64,000 nt of DNA from Parus major (GCF_001522545.3 NC_031769.1:23607617-23671616), one strand, 5' to 3'; shown: positions 25,601 through 40,120, counted from the first letter of the stretch. Notes: generated by a model from the sequence alone, not told the origin. Numbers and translations: made by a program.

Positions 25601-28540
25601 AGCTTACTCTAACAAAACATTTCCTTCTCTTTCCTTTTACTTCATTCAAAACAAACATCCAAGAGATTGAAGTGAAAAGGGACCATGGGAATGTCCTATT
25701 ACCTTTCCATCTTTGGGGGATTCCTTGAAATACTCAATGCAGTTGCTCAGAAAGTCAATGCTGCATGAAACAAAGAAAATGTAGCTTACATCTGGGAGAA
25801 GACTCAGGCAGAAACTCTAGTGATATTATAGATATTTATCCAATTCAAAAGAAATCAAAATGGTTCAAAACAGTTAAACAGTTCCTTGCATTATTAAGCC
25901 ACTCAGTCACTAATTTCCTCACCAGCAGAAAAGCAGCTCCTATGTAAAAGATGGCAATGAAATTAGAAAATTTGCTAAAAAAGGGGATCACTACTACTAT
26001 TTCACTAAGGATATGACACAGGTTTTCAGGTGGCCCATCCAGCTGAACAGTGCTAATTTGTAGCTGACAAAGATCTTTTCACAGCAATATTGTGACAGCA
26101 GTCGATGTCACCTGTCAGACACTGAGCTGTGATTTTAAAGTAACTAAGCCTTGTTGGGTGATGCATTACAGCCTAAAAATGCTGTGCCCTGCCAAATGAT
26201 AGGCAAAATTAGTCACTCACTACATGGCATTAACAGGTCATGATCAAGGCTCTTGGTAAATTTTCATGGTTATGAAATATTTATTTCTTCAGATTACCTG
26301 CATATGAGACAAATAAAAGAGGAATTTAATTTGTCTGGACAAAAATAACCTCAAAGACTCTGGGAGCTCTGAAGATAAACTCCTTGGTTTTTCTAACAGG
26401 CTAGAAGAAGAAGAGGAAAATATTCTGCCCTGATATAATTAGAATCTTGTCTTTTTGATCCCCATTTTCAAGCTGCTGTTCCTCAGGACTCAGTGAATTT
26501 GGGCTTGATTTTTGTTTCTTGCTGTGTTGTAATGTGCAGGTTGGATCTCACAGAAAAGTGGCTTTCCTGAAAGATGAGACAATTTGCAGTTTGAAGCAGT
26601 TCAGTATTTCTGGAGAATCATCTCTGATTGTAATGATATAAATCTACTTTTTTTTACTGATTTTAAAATTGAGTTATATTTTTTATTTTAAAAAACTTCT
26701 TAGTCAACCTTACTGAGTATAACTTCCCATTCTGTTTTCCAGTAATTAGTGAAATGAATCTCACTTCACTGTGGGGTATGTCAGCTCTGTGTGGCCTGGA
26801 ACCAAAGTGGGATAAAAAGAGTACTTACATGGGGGACAGGGTAATGTGGAAATTCAGATTGTGTAGTTGTCCTGCATTGCCACATGACTTCTCTGGCCAA
26901 ATCCAGCCCAGCATGATCCAAACCTTGTTTCTAACAACACATAAGGTGATCACTTACTCAGCCCAGTCTGCTGCTACACCCCTGTGAAAGGAATGGTGCC
27001 ACAAGGGCTGAGCTTCACACCACTGTGACAGCAGGGGCTGGCAAGGCTGATGGACATCAATCTTTTAAAGTCAGTTTATGCCCCTTCTGCACCATGAAAA
27101 TGTTTTCTCAAAAACAATTCCAGGCAGTAATGATCTTACAGACAGAAATGTTGTGTTTATTGAGACTGCACATGATACCTTTTTTGAGAGGAAAAAAAAA
27201 GAAAATGTACACTCCTCCAGACAATTCAAAGGACTTTTTGGGCTTAGGAAGAAATTCTTGTTATGGTAACAAAAGAGTTGCTTTAGCATTTTTCCTGGTT
27301 TCTATTTTTTAAAGAACATTTCCTGGTTTGTCATTGCTAACTGGTTTTCATTTTTTTCACCAAATGTATGGGAAGAATTGTAAAGTACTCTCTATCAATA
27401 GTAAAAGGCAGTAAAAAAAAGCTGAGTTACAAGGGGAAAAAGAGAGCAAAGCAAAATTTTAGGCAAGCAAACTAGTGAAGCAAAGCTAGTATGGTTTTCT
27501 GAAAGATGCTGTCATCATATTTGGTTGCAACAGGGCATGCCCAAAATTAAAACTGATTAAGCAAATGGAAGTAGCAAATTAGCTAAGAATGTTTTAAACC
27601 CAAATTCTATGGCATTCCTAAGAATTTCAGTAAGAGTATTGCCTCTAAAAAGACTGGAGAGAGATTTTTGGCTAATAAGAACATGTGGGATGTTTCTGGG
27701 TTAGTTTTACCGAACATCATAAAGTAGTGGGCTATAAAACCAGCAGTGCATAATAACAGCTAACTGCAAACACTCTGTAAGCCAATCTTTCTGTTTTAAC
27801 TTCAGAGGAAAATGTGATTTCAGAAGTGAGGGAAACATCTATGTTTCTTCCAAATACCTCTCACTAGACAGTATTTTATGTAAACTAAATGGGAGATAGT
27901 AACTTCTTTCATGCTACGGTATGATAATGAACCTGAGTTTGAAAAAATAAATGCTTAGTCCTAAGATCATGAATTAGCAGGAATAGCCTATTACCCACAT
28001 TTAGCTTTCTAGAAACACTTTATGTGATTAGGAAATGAATACAAGGGAATTAAAGTATATGCTTCTACGTTTTCCAGTATAATTTGTGCTCTATTCGTCC
28101 ATCTTTTAGATGACAAATTTTAGGGACCAGGTCTTCTATAAAACATTAAATAAGCTGTTCCTCTAAGTAAAAAAGAGCAGTATTGTGCAAAAAGATAAAC
28201 TGCTGATCAGATCTAACTTTGGAAAATAGCATGGCTGCTTGTGCAGCTTGTAAAAAGTTGCTGAGATTTTATTTTTCAAAACACTTTTGAGATACAGAAA
28301 TAGGTCAATGTGTGAGAAGAATCCCACTGGTGTCTGCCTATGTCGAATATTGCTGACGTAACTCTGCTTTCCATTATACTAGATTTCAAACCTTGGTGTG
28401 TAAAGAGAACGAATCCAAATATTTAATGTGGAACAGAAAAATTTTACGTAAGAAGAAAACAAAATATAAAATAAATTTGCATTGACATATAAAACATTTG
28501 ACTAAGCAAACTAAAAGTATGTCCATCTTTCTTTTTGCAG
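22670..28540. other. Intergenic DNA, mostly featureless
   Basis: Holds imperfect GAAGCTGGTGCT-like repeats (about 23696-23760) and the frame at 24517-24795. The rest shows no recognisable structure. Confidence 0.6.
24517..24795 (+). pseudogene. Unidentified 92-codon open frame, possible coding relic
   Basis: An ATG-to-TAA frame with a rather protein-like composition. Its C-terminal part (VQFRGLKKAIGGYEFLHFSY) shows the spacing FRG-x-K-x4-G-x2-FLH-x-S. This faintly resembles the N-terminal domain of the splicing factor AAR2 as I remember it (about 10 identities in 22). No splice context supports a gene here. Confidence 0.15.
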
Positions 28541-28645
28541 ACGCCCCAGCCTTGCCTTGCTTGTGCTGCTGCTTGTCTGGCTGTATATGATGGTATTACT
28601 GCTAAAACCAGCTGCCTATCTGAGAGCCAGTTTTCCTGGCATTAG
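28541..28645 (+). pseudogene. Possible transmembrane-anchor exon (novel or relic)
   Basis: A strong acceptor (TCTTTCTTTTTGCAG) is followed by 105 nt open in one frame. The frame encodes RPSLALLVLLLVWLYMMVLL and then LKPAAYLRASFPGI, a hydrophobic membrane segment, and ends at ATTAG|GTACCA. The phase (2 bases left over) fits the frame starting at 29751. No start exon or known family was found, so this may be chance or the relic of a type II membrane protein gene. Confidence 0.2.
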
Positions 28646-29471
28646 GTACCAGAATTACACAAACTGAAGTTTTCCTGCTATCCCAGTCTTTCTGTCCTGT
28701 GTTAGGCAAATCAGTTAGGTCCTTTATGATCCAACTTGCAAGCAATTTTCACTAACTTTGTGAAATATCTGACTGTACTACAGGACATGACTTCTCTTTC
28801 CTGCTCTGCACGACAATCATGAAGGGAGCTCCCTCGTCCACAAGGCAGCACTCAGGGTTGTGAGTAGAGCTGGCAATGTATAACCTGGGAGACTGTGCCC
28901 TGAGGCTTAGCCATGTGCTGGGTACAAAGATGTCCCTGTTTCCCTGTTAATTTCCTAGCTCGTGTGCAGCACCAAGAAAATGCAGCTCCACAATATTTTT
29001 AAAGTAATGCAGGCAAGCAGCAGCCTTGGGGCTTTCATGCAATGCTGAGACTGGGCTGGTATCTCCAGGCTGAAAGCCCTGGGGTTGCAACACTGAGATG
29101 GATGATATGGTTCTGCAGGGATCTGGGCAGCTGCAGAAGCTGAAACATTTTCTTTATGTTCACTTACCCACTCAGCTTTAGCCCAAATGCCTCAGAGAAA
29201 GGGCACCTCTCTGTAGATTAAGCATCTCTGATAAATGTTCATGGTGGATGTACAAGCACCCTGAAAGGACTGCCAGGCCTTGCAGTTCTTCAAAAGATGT
29301 AACACTGAGGTTTGCCTGTATTTCTTTGTCAATTGAACAAACCTGCTTTTCATCTACCAGGCTTCCAAAACTTCTCATTGATATGAAAATTATATACGTG
29401 CAGGGCATATATAAAATCTTTGACTTGGATTTGTCAAAGCATTACAAAAGAAACAAACTTTGTGTTAAGTA

Positions 29472-29507
29472 ATATCATTATGTGATATGATATCATTATG
29501 TGATATG
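29472..29507. repeat. Perfect tandem duplication of 18 bp
   Basis: ATATCATTATGTGATATG is repeated twice head to tail. Each unit is itself nearly palindromic (ATATCA ... TGATAT). Confidence 0.85.
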
Positions 29508-29750
29508 TGAGACTGGCTGTTTAGTGAGAACACACTTCTCCACACATTTTATAGGGCAGAAAGGAGCAAAGCATTTTGTTTATTTACATGAAGGACTTTT
29601 TGGTTAGATTTGACTACTCTTGTACTCCTTTTACTAAAAATGATACATTTGAGAGGAATTTCAATCTTATAAAAACAATATTTCATTAAAACTTTATTTC
29701 TATTTATACTGATATTTATACTGATATTTATACTTTTATTTTTGTTCCAG

Positions 29751-30012
29751 ACCAGCAGTAAAAGAAAATATTTGGAACTTAAAAATTACCCAAAGGACAG
29801 AAATTTGGGGTTATAACAAGCAGCAGTTCTTACCAGGCCTGAATTTTACACATACTGAGTGCTCTGATTGCTTCCAAACCAGTTCCTTACTGTGTGGCTT
29901 CTATAGGAGAAATTCCATCGGTTCATGGTTTACTCATATATTGGTCATTCTCAACCATCAATGCATTTGTGAACCTCCCTGCTGTTTTACTAGCATGACT
30001 GGATCTTCATGA
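29751..30012 (+). pseudogene. Possible second exon, open for 86 codons
   Basis: After the acceptor TTTTTGTTCCAG the frame continuing from 28645 stays open for 86 codons (PAVKENIWNLKITQRTEIWG at the start) up to a TGA. No methionine begins it, and no strong donor lies inside. The second half is cysteine-rich without a known motif. It is reported only because phase and splice sites agree with 28541. Confidence 0.15.
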
Positions 30013-33000
30013 CCCCAAATCTCTGGCCTTTCCCATAACCTGCTGCAAGACCATTCCATGAGAGCTTTCTGATTCAGCTGGTGCAGGGAACCAGCACAAG
30101 AATCATTTCACAACACATAAGGTGTATGTGTATTTTCCCACATTACTCCTCACCCATCCCAGCCACTAACCAAACATTAGGTGTGACAGAAGACATCTTG
30201 CCAGCCATGGGTAAATGTGATAGATCCTTCATCTTCCTTGTCTTTGTTGTAGGATTATAGCTTTCCTCTTTGTTCAGCCATCATTGGGAGAATTTAAGTC
30301 TTAGAAACTGATTGTATTCCTTATTTATTTCCAAAATAAACAAAATCTTGAGCAATATACCTAGCAACTTAATTCTCTCTTTTCTGTTGAACATCAAAAA
30401 ATACATATATTTCCAGTTATATTGCAGTCTATGCCAGAAACGTTAGCAGACATTCAAGAAGTCAGTATGAGTAGCCGTGTTTGTTGATGACAGGGACTAA
30501 TCCAGTGCAGCAATACCTCCATGAGCTGAAAGGACTGATATTGCAGGTGCCATGGAAGAGACCTTTAAGGTTACCACATCTCAGTCCCATTCCTGAGATT
30601 TAGTGACGTAGGAGCAGAGTCAGGCATAAACATGGAGAGTAAAAAAAAAACACTACTTAAGGACAAAAATGAAGAGATTAAAACCAGCTTGTTTATTCTG
30701 GTTGATCTTTCAGAAATATTTAAAGGTAGTTGTATCAGTATGAATAGAATAGTAATGGTTTTATTCAGTAGATTTTGTGGATTGCCCTTTAATTGCATGA
30801 GAGGTACATATGAAATTCACCTTCAGTCCCACCTTCCCCCCTGAAACTATCACCCTCAATTTATAGAGCACCATAAAGCCTCCAGATGCAGCATAGCTCC
30901 CTTAACTGAGCTGACAAATCTATCTGTCCTTGCAATCTTCACAGTCTGCCTCCATCAACTCACCTTCTCTTTCATGTATGCAAACACATATCTATAGCAT
31001 GAGCTATCAGTGTTCAGTTCTCATGAAGAGGCCAAGCAATAGCACTCAGACCTTCTCACATCTGCATATTTTTTTAGTCAATTCTGATCAGCTCAGGACT
31101 GCCACTTAGATGCACCTGAAATTTCAATTTTCTTCAAAAAAACACTGTTCTTTGTGTCCCAGCCTCAGAACACAAGATCATTCCATACTGTGCATCAAGT
31201 AAACTTTGAGATCAAAAATATTCTGGTCTTGGGTCTTACTGGAACTGGAAGTGGCAAGTGAAAGGCTGTGTATTGCAGGAATCCAAACTATTCAGTACGT
31301 CAACACTGTTTGAAGAGCCACGTGTGTGTCATGTTCTTGTTTGCAAGCTAATTAGATTGCTTGTTTTGAAAGATGGATTAATGAATTAATCACAGGGTGC
31401 GGTAGATGTTTTTTCTTGGCATTCTGAGACAGATTTAATATAAAGTGTTTTATTTTTTTTCCATGTATGATTCACTTCAGAACTCAAAAACACATAAAAA
31501 TAGAAATGTGAAAAAGATAACTGTGTTAAAAAAATATTATTATAATCACTGCCATCTTTGGCACAGCAAGTTTTCATTTATGTTATCTGAAACTGTAGAT
31601 AGTACCAGCAACCACGGAAAGAGGGAATGACATGGGAGTTTTCTTGTTAAGAAATCAAAGCTGAATGGAAAAGGGTGTGGTTTTGATTGCACAAAATGTC
31701 AGACAGGTTTCTGGTTTGCAGCTCTGAAAACAGGAGTGGCTCACATTTTGATGCTTTCTCATACTGCAGCATTTATGAAATTTATATATTTTTTTCTTTA
31801 TTCAAATCAATTAAATTTTGGCAACTCCTAATACTGCAAAATTCACAGCCCCAAAATTTACATTCAGAAGGAGAAGGGAGCAGAGACTGGGATCTGGCGC
31901 AGCCTCTGACCATTTCTGGCCACTCACCTCCAATTCACCAAGTCAGGCATTTATAGTTGCACTTTTCGCTAATTTTCCTGGTTTTCAGCTTTCCCATTCT
32001 AAAAAAACTGCCCACCTAATAGGTAGAATTATGCACATGCTTTTCGTGGTGATCCAGCCTGCTGAACACTGCATGGTGAGATCCTTGCCCTCAGCACACA
32101 AGAAAAGAGTCTTATTTTCAGCAATGCCAAGTTGTGGTGTTCTGAGCAGGACATTTAGCGTGAACTGTGAACCACATAGTCTTCAACCACTTTGAAAATG
32201 AGAGGTGGAGCCAGATTTTCAAAGGTATTTACCTTAATAAATAAAGATAGATATAAATGTCCAAGGACAGAGATAAGGTACCCTAGACACTTTTTTAAAA
32301 GCTTCTGGAAAATTCTTAAGAACTATATCAATAGGGGTTAGAAAGCTATGCACTTATTAAAATTGCACAAATCAAACATTTGCAAATGCAATCTTTGTTT
32401 CTTGATCCCTTCTGTTTTCACCTTCAGCTATACAAACACTCTCTGTGCAGATACAGGATTGTGCAGTTCCTTCACCAACAACCTCCTTTTCATGCTTCTT
32501 CTAAATCCTCTAAATCTTCTTTTACTTCTTCTTTCTTCTTACTAAAACTAAAGAAATGTAAGAGACCGAAGTACAGACTGCAAAATCCATGTTACAAGTA
32601 AAGGGGACATTGTAGACCCCAGACATATCCCATAAGGTCATGCACTGAGTCAAGGCAGAGTCCCATAATTGTTGATTAGGAAAACAAGCATTTTTCTTGA
32701 ATATTGACTAACTGCTGAATGGAAATTTAGCAGAAATTACACACAGGAAGACTGAGTCCTAATTATGTTTCAGAGCATGACTATGCAACCATCTGGAAGA
32801 GACATTATCAAACCATAGTGATTGAATGGTACCAATAACCCACGCCACTGCTAGGTATGGATTTAGTTATGCATCGCCATTTCTCTTCACACCTGCTTTG
32901 TTTGAAAGCAATAAAATAGAGAAAGCTGTCACAGTCATCCACCAGTTCCTAAAAAATCTCAAAGTCATGCTTTAGTGTGTTTTAATAGAGCTCTCACTGC

Positions 33001-36000
33001 TGCTGAGATTCATTGCATTGGCTGGAAAACAACATTGTCATTATTTTAGGTTTTCAGTTGTCTGATGGTGAAAAGCAGTACCTTTTAGGCTGTTGCCAAG
33101 TACAGTGATGCATTTCAAAACTCAATTAGTACCCTATGCTCCCACCTGAGAGTCCAGATAGCTGATTTTTTCATCTCTTGCTTTTTGTACATTAGCTAGT
33201 GTGTGATAGTGCTGCAATATGACCACATGACCAACAAGTTCACAATGTAGCACTCAAAGAATATAAATCAACATTGTTCCTTGGAATAAAATATGCAGCT
33301 TTTGTCACAGAGCATACTGTAGAGAATAGACAGGGGGATGGATTTGCTAGAAGGGGCAGGGAAGGAGGGCTCTGTCATCAGCCTCAGCATCCCAGCAGGC
33401 CTGGTCATGTGGTGGGAGCCCCCTGCTCACTCCTGCTGTCCCTCTCCCCATAGCCACTTCCCCATCCCCGTTCCAAGTGATGCACCAGGGCTGTGTCCCT
33501 CCTCAGGCCCTGCTCCTCTTGCTCTGTAGCTCTCAGCTCATGCTCCTGGCAGTGAGCTCCCCTAGCTCTGCACAGCACTGGGACAGATCTGTTCTCCCCA
33601 AATTAAACTCATACTTTCAGCACAGGCTGTAACTTGCACTGGGAATAGGGATTTCCCCAGGTAATGGCAATCCTAAATACCCTGGGTGCTCAGAAGGGTG
33701 GATGGACTCAGTTGTATCCTTAGTTTTTCTGTGCTCTCCTCAGAAAACTTATTTGCATTTCCAGCATTACGTTACTCTTCACTTGAGACAGTCACTCACA
33801 CTCATGGGAAAATTTGCAGTGAAAGGAGCTCAGACCATCTGGCTAACAAGCACAGAGAACATGGTCAGGACCTGTAATTCCTGGCTTTTTCAAGAACATG
33901 GTTCAGACAGAGGCTGTTGAAGAGAGCAAAGCAGAAGGAAGTGCAGTGAGTCAAAAAAGGCTCTCCCCTCCTCCTTCCAGCCCAGGATTCCTTAGCCAAG
34001 GAATGATCATTGCTGCACAACTTGCAAAAATGTCTCTTTTGATTAGGAAGGAGCATGCAAGAGCTGGGACTATTTTATTTTCCTCTGATTTACCTTTCTG
34101 AAGTGCTTAAGGTATGTCCTAGCTCTTTTCTCTCCAGAAAGCAATTTGAACTCGTTGTCAGTGTCTTCTTCACAGAGCTGAGGGTTTCAGCAGTAAATAG
34201 TTTGAAGGCATTTTGAGGCTCTGAGATCTGGAGCCTCACCCTCTGCAGATGAGACTCAGCACGCTCCTCCCTAACACTTCATGGGATGAAATCAGAAAGC
34301 TATTTTGAGAAACCAGATTTCTCAAAACTGAGAAAAAATAAAACCACGAATTTAAATGCTACTGGATGCTCACTGTCATATTTAAAAACATAATTCTTTC
34401 TGTTTGGAACAGAAAAACTGCGGGTGTCTGTACAAAAATGAGGCAATAAAGAGTTGGATAATTCTCTGTCAGCTCTATTGCAATAGTTTTTCAAAGAGTT
34501 TCTTTACTGTATGTCTAGAGTTCAAGAGCAGCTTGAATTGAATTGAATGCAGAAAAATCTGCATTACCTCAGAGTACAGTCTGTAATCTTTTTTATCTCA
34601 TATTAAATAAAAAAAAATAGAAAACTGGAAAACAAAAATGAGGTGAGCACTACTTCAGTGACCCATTTACTTTTTAGTGTTTGTAAATTAAAAAAGTTCT
34701 ATGATCATTAGAACTTATTTGATTTCATACTGTACAGTTCTGTTTAAGTATTGCTTAGGTTAATTCACATTAGAAGGATGCAAAATTGCCCTTATGAAAC
34801 CAGTTAAGGAACTCAATTATCAGTACCAAAGGGGCACTTATACATATACTACTAATGTATGATATATTGGAGACTACCCAAACTATCTGATGAATTTAAA
34901 GCATACTAAATTCCTCCTTCTATATAAACTGATCTTTAATTATCTGAATATTGTCTTAGATTTTAAAAGAAGTCTTTACAAAGGTGAAAGGAACAAATCC
35001 TGATAAAACCTAACCAAGGAAATGCCTTTAATATTAAAACAGATATTTCCCAGTGTTTTTCTAGAATAGGCTTCATAGCAGTTTTAGTTTTAATCCTATT
35101 TGAAGACGTACTGGAGTAAAAGTTAGTTAGTTGCCCCACCAGATCAAGCAATCACATCCAGCAACTCTGTGAGCACTGAAATAAAGACTGGAAACTTTTT
35201 GTTTAGCCTTTATTTGCTTGCACCCACCAATGAACACTGGTGAAGTAGATCTCAGGTAAAGCAGATGCATGTGCTGCTGCAGGGGAACGCTGCTCTATGC
35301 AAGATCATTTTTCTGCACTTAAAGGAGGTTACTGAAGTCTCTGGATTCACTCCAGCTCTTGTTGAAATCGTGGTAAAGTCCCTCTAGCTGGCACAGCAGA
35401 AATCCTACAGGCTCCTTACGCTCCAGCACAGCAGCTTGGATCCAGGAGAGAGCAGTAAATATCATTTGCCATCACTGTGTTTATCATTAGACTTCCCTTC
35501 CACTTTTAGAGGGGGGAAAAAGAAAGGGGGGTGGAGGGAAGTATTGGCAGTTGTGCTGCTTTCTACTGGAGGCATTTCTATGAAATGTTCTTTTTCAACA
35601 TTAATAAAAATCAAGATTTTACCTGATGAAAATTACTGTAATGATGGAAAGCTTCTTTCTGATTTCCTCGTGTGGTATATTTTTCACCCTCTACTCTCTT
35701 GACTCTTTAAATAGCTTTTATTAGTATAATCTAATAGTATAATCCTCTTTATCTTGCTTCCCATGCACAGGAGAAAAATCTCATAGACAACAGTGTCCAT
35801 AAGCATTTATTAGATATTATGAGTTTTATTACTGCATTTCACTCTAAGCTTTAAAAAATGTAAACAGGCATTGCCATCTTACAAAAATTGCTGCAAATTT
35901 CCTGAGTAGGGTCCTACCTCCAAGAAAGCTCACTGAGCAAAACCATTGTAATTCAACTGGAAGATACAGTAAAGCATTTAACCTGTAGTTAATATATAAA

Positions 36001-39000
36001 GGCCTTTCATGAATACCTGGCCTGAGAAATATTAAGGCTTAAGATTCCTGTATGCTCACCAGCTCAAAGTTTAGCCCCACCAAGTCACACGATGCAGCGT
36101 GCTTTGAGCTGCAATTGCATTTAAAACCTTTCACACAACAGCAGTTGGGTACCTAATCAAATTTGTCTGGAAGGGCACCAGTTTTATCCATACTCATCTG
36201 AAATTATGGTCAGCACTGCCAGTACAAAGGAAACCTTCATTAAAAGTGACTTCTTTTATTCCCACATAATAGATAAGATGTTCTACATTTCATAGATTAG
36301 TCTTTAACTTGCCTGAACTATTTCTCTTTTATGAATAGTTCACGCATGAGCTGGGAACACTCATTTCTCTGGCATTTATTTGGAAATCACAGCTCAGGAT
36401 CACACCAGTAGCTAATGCTTCTTGTTTACATAGATTACTTTTTAAATAGAACTGCTGTTGGGCTATATAGTCTATGATTAACACCCCTTCTCCTCAGCAA
36501 TTAAGTAATTTTTCAGATGACAGACATTACTGTACAGGACCACCAGACACTGAAAAACAAGGCTTACTTCAACAGAAACATATTTCTCTCTTTATTATTG
36601 CCAGTGATAGTCTTTCTTACTAGAAAGATAATAAGGCAGATTTTGCTTTCAGTACCACTGATGTAAATGCATAATAATTCTGGCACATCCACAGCCTGCT
36701 TTGTCCACATGCATACAGTCATAGCTGGACTGTGTTTCCCTGGTAGAATAGGATTCTTGTCTCTGTCTGGATCAGAACAGCTGCCCTCAGTCATATGGCT
36801 GACTGCAAGCTTCAGGATAAAATCTCTCACCTCTGACCTCAGATGCAAATTTAGGGATTTTTTTTTTTTTTAATATGGCCCATTGCTTCTAAAAAATGCT
36901 TCTTTCTAAAAAAAATTCCCATGTTTTCTGCCTCCTCAACTGATGAGAAGTGACAGAGAAACAGGAATGCTTCTGGTAATCAGAATCTGACTCCAGGCAC
37001 ACAAGCTGAACTGATTGTCAGTTTGCTACTAAAGTAAGGAATTGTGAGAAAGCCCTTTACTGGGGCAAATCACTGTTAAAATGGTATGTGGTGAAATTCT
37101 GCTTGCCATCATGCATCTTGTCAATAAAAATATCATGTGCTTCCACATGGATTTTTTTCTTTTCTCTTTTTGACATTTAAAGTTCCATTAAAATATAAAG
37201 ATGAAGCCAATCTTCTACTCTGGAAATAACTTACAAAGCAAATCCTTGAGTACCGTCACAGCACAATGATGAAGAAGCAGTGCAGATTTTAATTTCTTAT
37301 AATTTTTATATAGTTCTTTGCAAGATATCACTAAAAAATGATCTGGAATTATGGGTCACAATGAAAGTTAAAGAGCAGTGATGCTGCAATGCAGTTTATT
37401 CAAATCTGCTTATTCCAGCAACTACTTTTCAGTGGCAGGTATGACTGTCCTGTGCAAATCACTAGTCAGGAGTTTCAGTGGCAGCTTACCTATGCAAACC
37501 CAACTGATTATAATCACTGCTTCCCTCCTCTGCAGTAGAAATTTGCACTGTGACACACAATACCAGATGCTGGACACTGGCTACTGTAATAAAAGTTAAT
37601 TTGTAGGATGGTATGGGCTGCATTAATTTTCAACATGGCAAAACACTAACAGCTGGCCCAGCCTTGGGCCGGTGTTGTTTCATCAGCAAAATGAAAAAGG
37701 AAGTAAGTAATGAATCATATAAAAGGCTTTAGATGACAAGGGTGAAGGGATATTAGAGTAACCTAAGAACACAAAGCAGAGCAGCACAGTGACAGCTGGA
37801 AATCTCTGTAGCCAAAAAAAAAAAAAAAAATAAAAAAAAAAGATGAAGGCATTTACCTGGAAACATGGTACAATTTATGTAACAGCTTCAATGAACTGAA
37901 AAAAATTTCCATGAGCCATTCCTTTCCCTGCCTCATCTCCTCCAGAATACTCTACAGGCTGCTCACTAGGCAACCCTGTGAAAATCATGGGTTACATTAA
38001 ATTTCTATATGATACCAGGTAGATAAGGGATGTGATCTTTCACTGAGCACTTTAGCAGCAAACCATTAGACTTTAAATTATATTTTTACACAAGAAAAGG
38101 AAGCACCTCTAGAGCAGCTGCACTACACAGGGTGCTGCAGTGGTCACTGGAGCACCCTGGTCCACCAGGAGAGCTCTTGCTGCGCCTCTGAGTTAGAATG
38201 AACAGAAGAGTGCCAAATTCTTGGATCCTTTCCAAGACATGAGCAGGTTATTGTGTTACTCAGGGCATGTTATGATGCGTCTCAATTCTGAGATCAAAAA
38301 CTAGAGTGGAGCTGCTCTCAGATTTAGGGCTCTTTTTAAATCCTAGGTCCACTTTTGTATGCCATCCAAAGATTGACTATGAAAGTCAAAGACACAGACA
38401 GATAAGGAGTAATAGTAATTTCTTAACCATGATCCCAAAGATTATATATATGATATACCCCATGGCGTTGCTGTTAAAAGACAGCCATCCTTTACAGTCA
38501 TAAACTGCATTTAAATTGAATTTTGACTTCCTAAACAGACTTAGATTTTTATAAGGCATGGTCAAAACATGAAAAGAGCACAGCCTTAAATGTTAGTGCT
38601 AGGTAAGAAAAAAATATTCAGAGGATACTCTGGGCTGCTGTGCTGAACAGCACAGCCAAACTTCACAACCAACAGGAAGGGATATGGGCAATGCCCACAG
38701 GTATCTGCCCTAGCTCCCCCAGAGAGTTTATACTGGCCCCTTTCTGTTTGAAGGCTGGTTACCAAGAGGTTTGGCATGGGACAAGCACTCAAAACTGTGT
38801 CACTAGTTACCCACAATTGTCTACCACAGTGTCCTCATTCACCTGCACTAAGCAAGACATGATTAAAATAAAAAGGGAGTTTTGAGACCAAGAACCAGAA
38901 ATGGAATGATAGAAAGACAATGGAAAGCACAGAAAACTGCTTTAATCAAAAATCTGACAGTGAGAGAAACATCACTAAGAAAACAAGATCTTGACTAGTT

Positions 39001-39769
39001 TCCCCACTGTATTCCCACTCTGAAACAGATTTAAAGCACACACCTCAATTATTCTAACTGAAAGCCAATGTAATTTCAAACAAATAATTCATTACCCATG
39101 CAAAAGCTATTCAGATAGTGCAATATCAAACAGGAGACCCAGCAGCAGACAATAACTAAACTAAGCCCCTCCTCTGAGTGCAGCTCCTTTGAGAGAGGCA
39201 GCTGAGCTACAAAACTGCTGGGGATGAATAACATCAATGCAATTTATTGGCTTTCTTCAAATAAAGACCTCAGTGTAAGGAAATGATTGAAGAGACAACT
39301 AAACCCTGTTAGAGTCATAATTAACAAATTATAGGTTCCATTACACATATTGGTCTATGTAACTCAGGATAATGACAGAACTTTTTTTTTTCCCCAAAAA
39401 GCCATTTTATTAACATTACTTATGAATGTCTATTTAGAAAATGTGGTATGCAAAATTAACTGAAATTCAGACTAGGACTAAAATACAAAATATAAAAGAA
39501 TGTGCAAAAGTATCACCACAGTCGTAACCTACCATAAAAAATATAAATGTGCCTCAAAAGAGGGATTACTCTTTTGTAGATGAAATTTGCAGAAATTTCT
39601 GCTGCTCTGCTTCAACAGCCACTACATTATCACAAATATCAAGATCCTCCAGAGATATAATCAGCATAGTTCCATTAAAATCAGTAAAATTATACTGATT
39701 AATGGCATATGAGGATCTGGAATAACTTAGCAAAAAATTCAAATGTCATGAAAAAATAATGGCTACATT
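30013..39769. other. Intergenic DNA downstream of TFPI2, no gene recognised
   Basis: AT-rich, with a locally GC-rich patch at about 33340-33600 that has no recognisable frame or repeat family, and the poly(A) tract at 37814. CALCR, the next gene in mammals, was not seen. Confidence 0.6.
37814..37843. repeat. Poly(A) tract
   Basis: Two A runs split by one T. It might be a retrotransposon tail, but the sequence to its left shows no recognisable element. Confidence 0.7.
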
Positions 39770-39775
39770 TTTATT
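39770..39775 (-). terminator. TFPI2: Candidate TFPI2 poly(A) signal (AATAAA)
   Basis: Minus-strand AATAAA about 640 nt downstream of the stop codon, consistent with the 3'UTR length expected for TFPI2. Such hexamers are frequent in AT-rich DNA, so this is tentative. Confidence 0.4.
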
Positions 39776-40120
39776 TTAATACTCAACTAGCTTATTCATT
39801 GCCTTTGCCAGAGTGTTTATCAAGGCATTCCTATTCCAAATTCTCTCCTGTGGGGTGAGATGCATTTAAATTTATACTTTTATATTTATGTTATGAAGGC
39901 TTCTGAAAGCTTTTGCTATGAACATTAACTGTAAATGACAATCTATTAAATGATAGGGCCAAAGTAGGTAGATGGCAGGGCAATAAACCTCTGAACACAC
40001 TTGCTAAAAGTTCCTTTTCTTTAGCAAGCAGAGGATGCAAAAAAAATTTTAGAAATCCATGGTGCATTTTCAGTGTTGGACTCTCCTTATCTATAATAAG
40101 AGACAATTGATTTTTCAAAT

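Noticed and set aside
33340..33600. GC-rich patch considered as a solo LTR or CpG promoter
   Set aside because: CpG content is low, no terminal TG...CA boundaries or target-site duplication could be found.
30013..39769. Search for CALCR exons downstream of TFPI2
   Set aside because: No receptor-like transmembrane exon or hormone-binding domain was recognised; the gene may lie before position 1.
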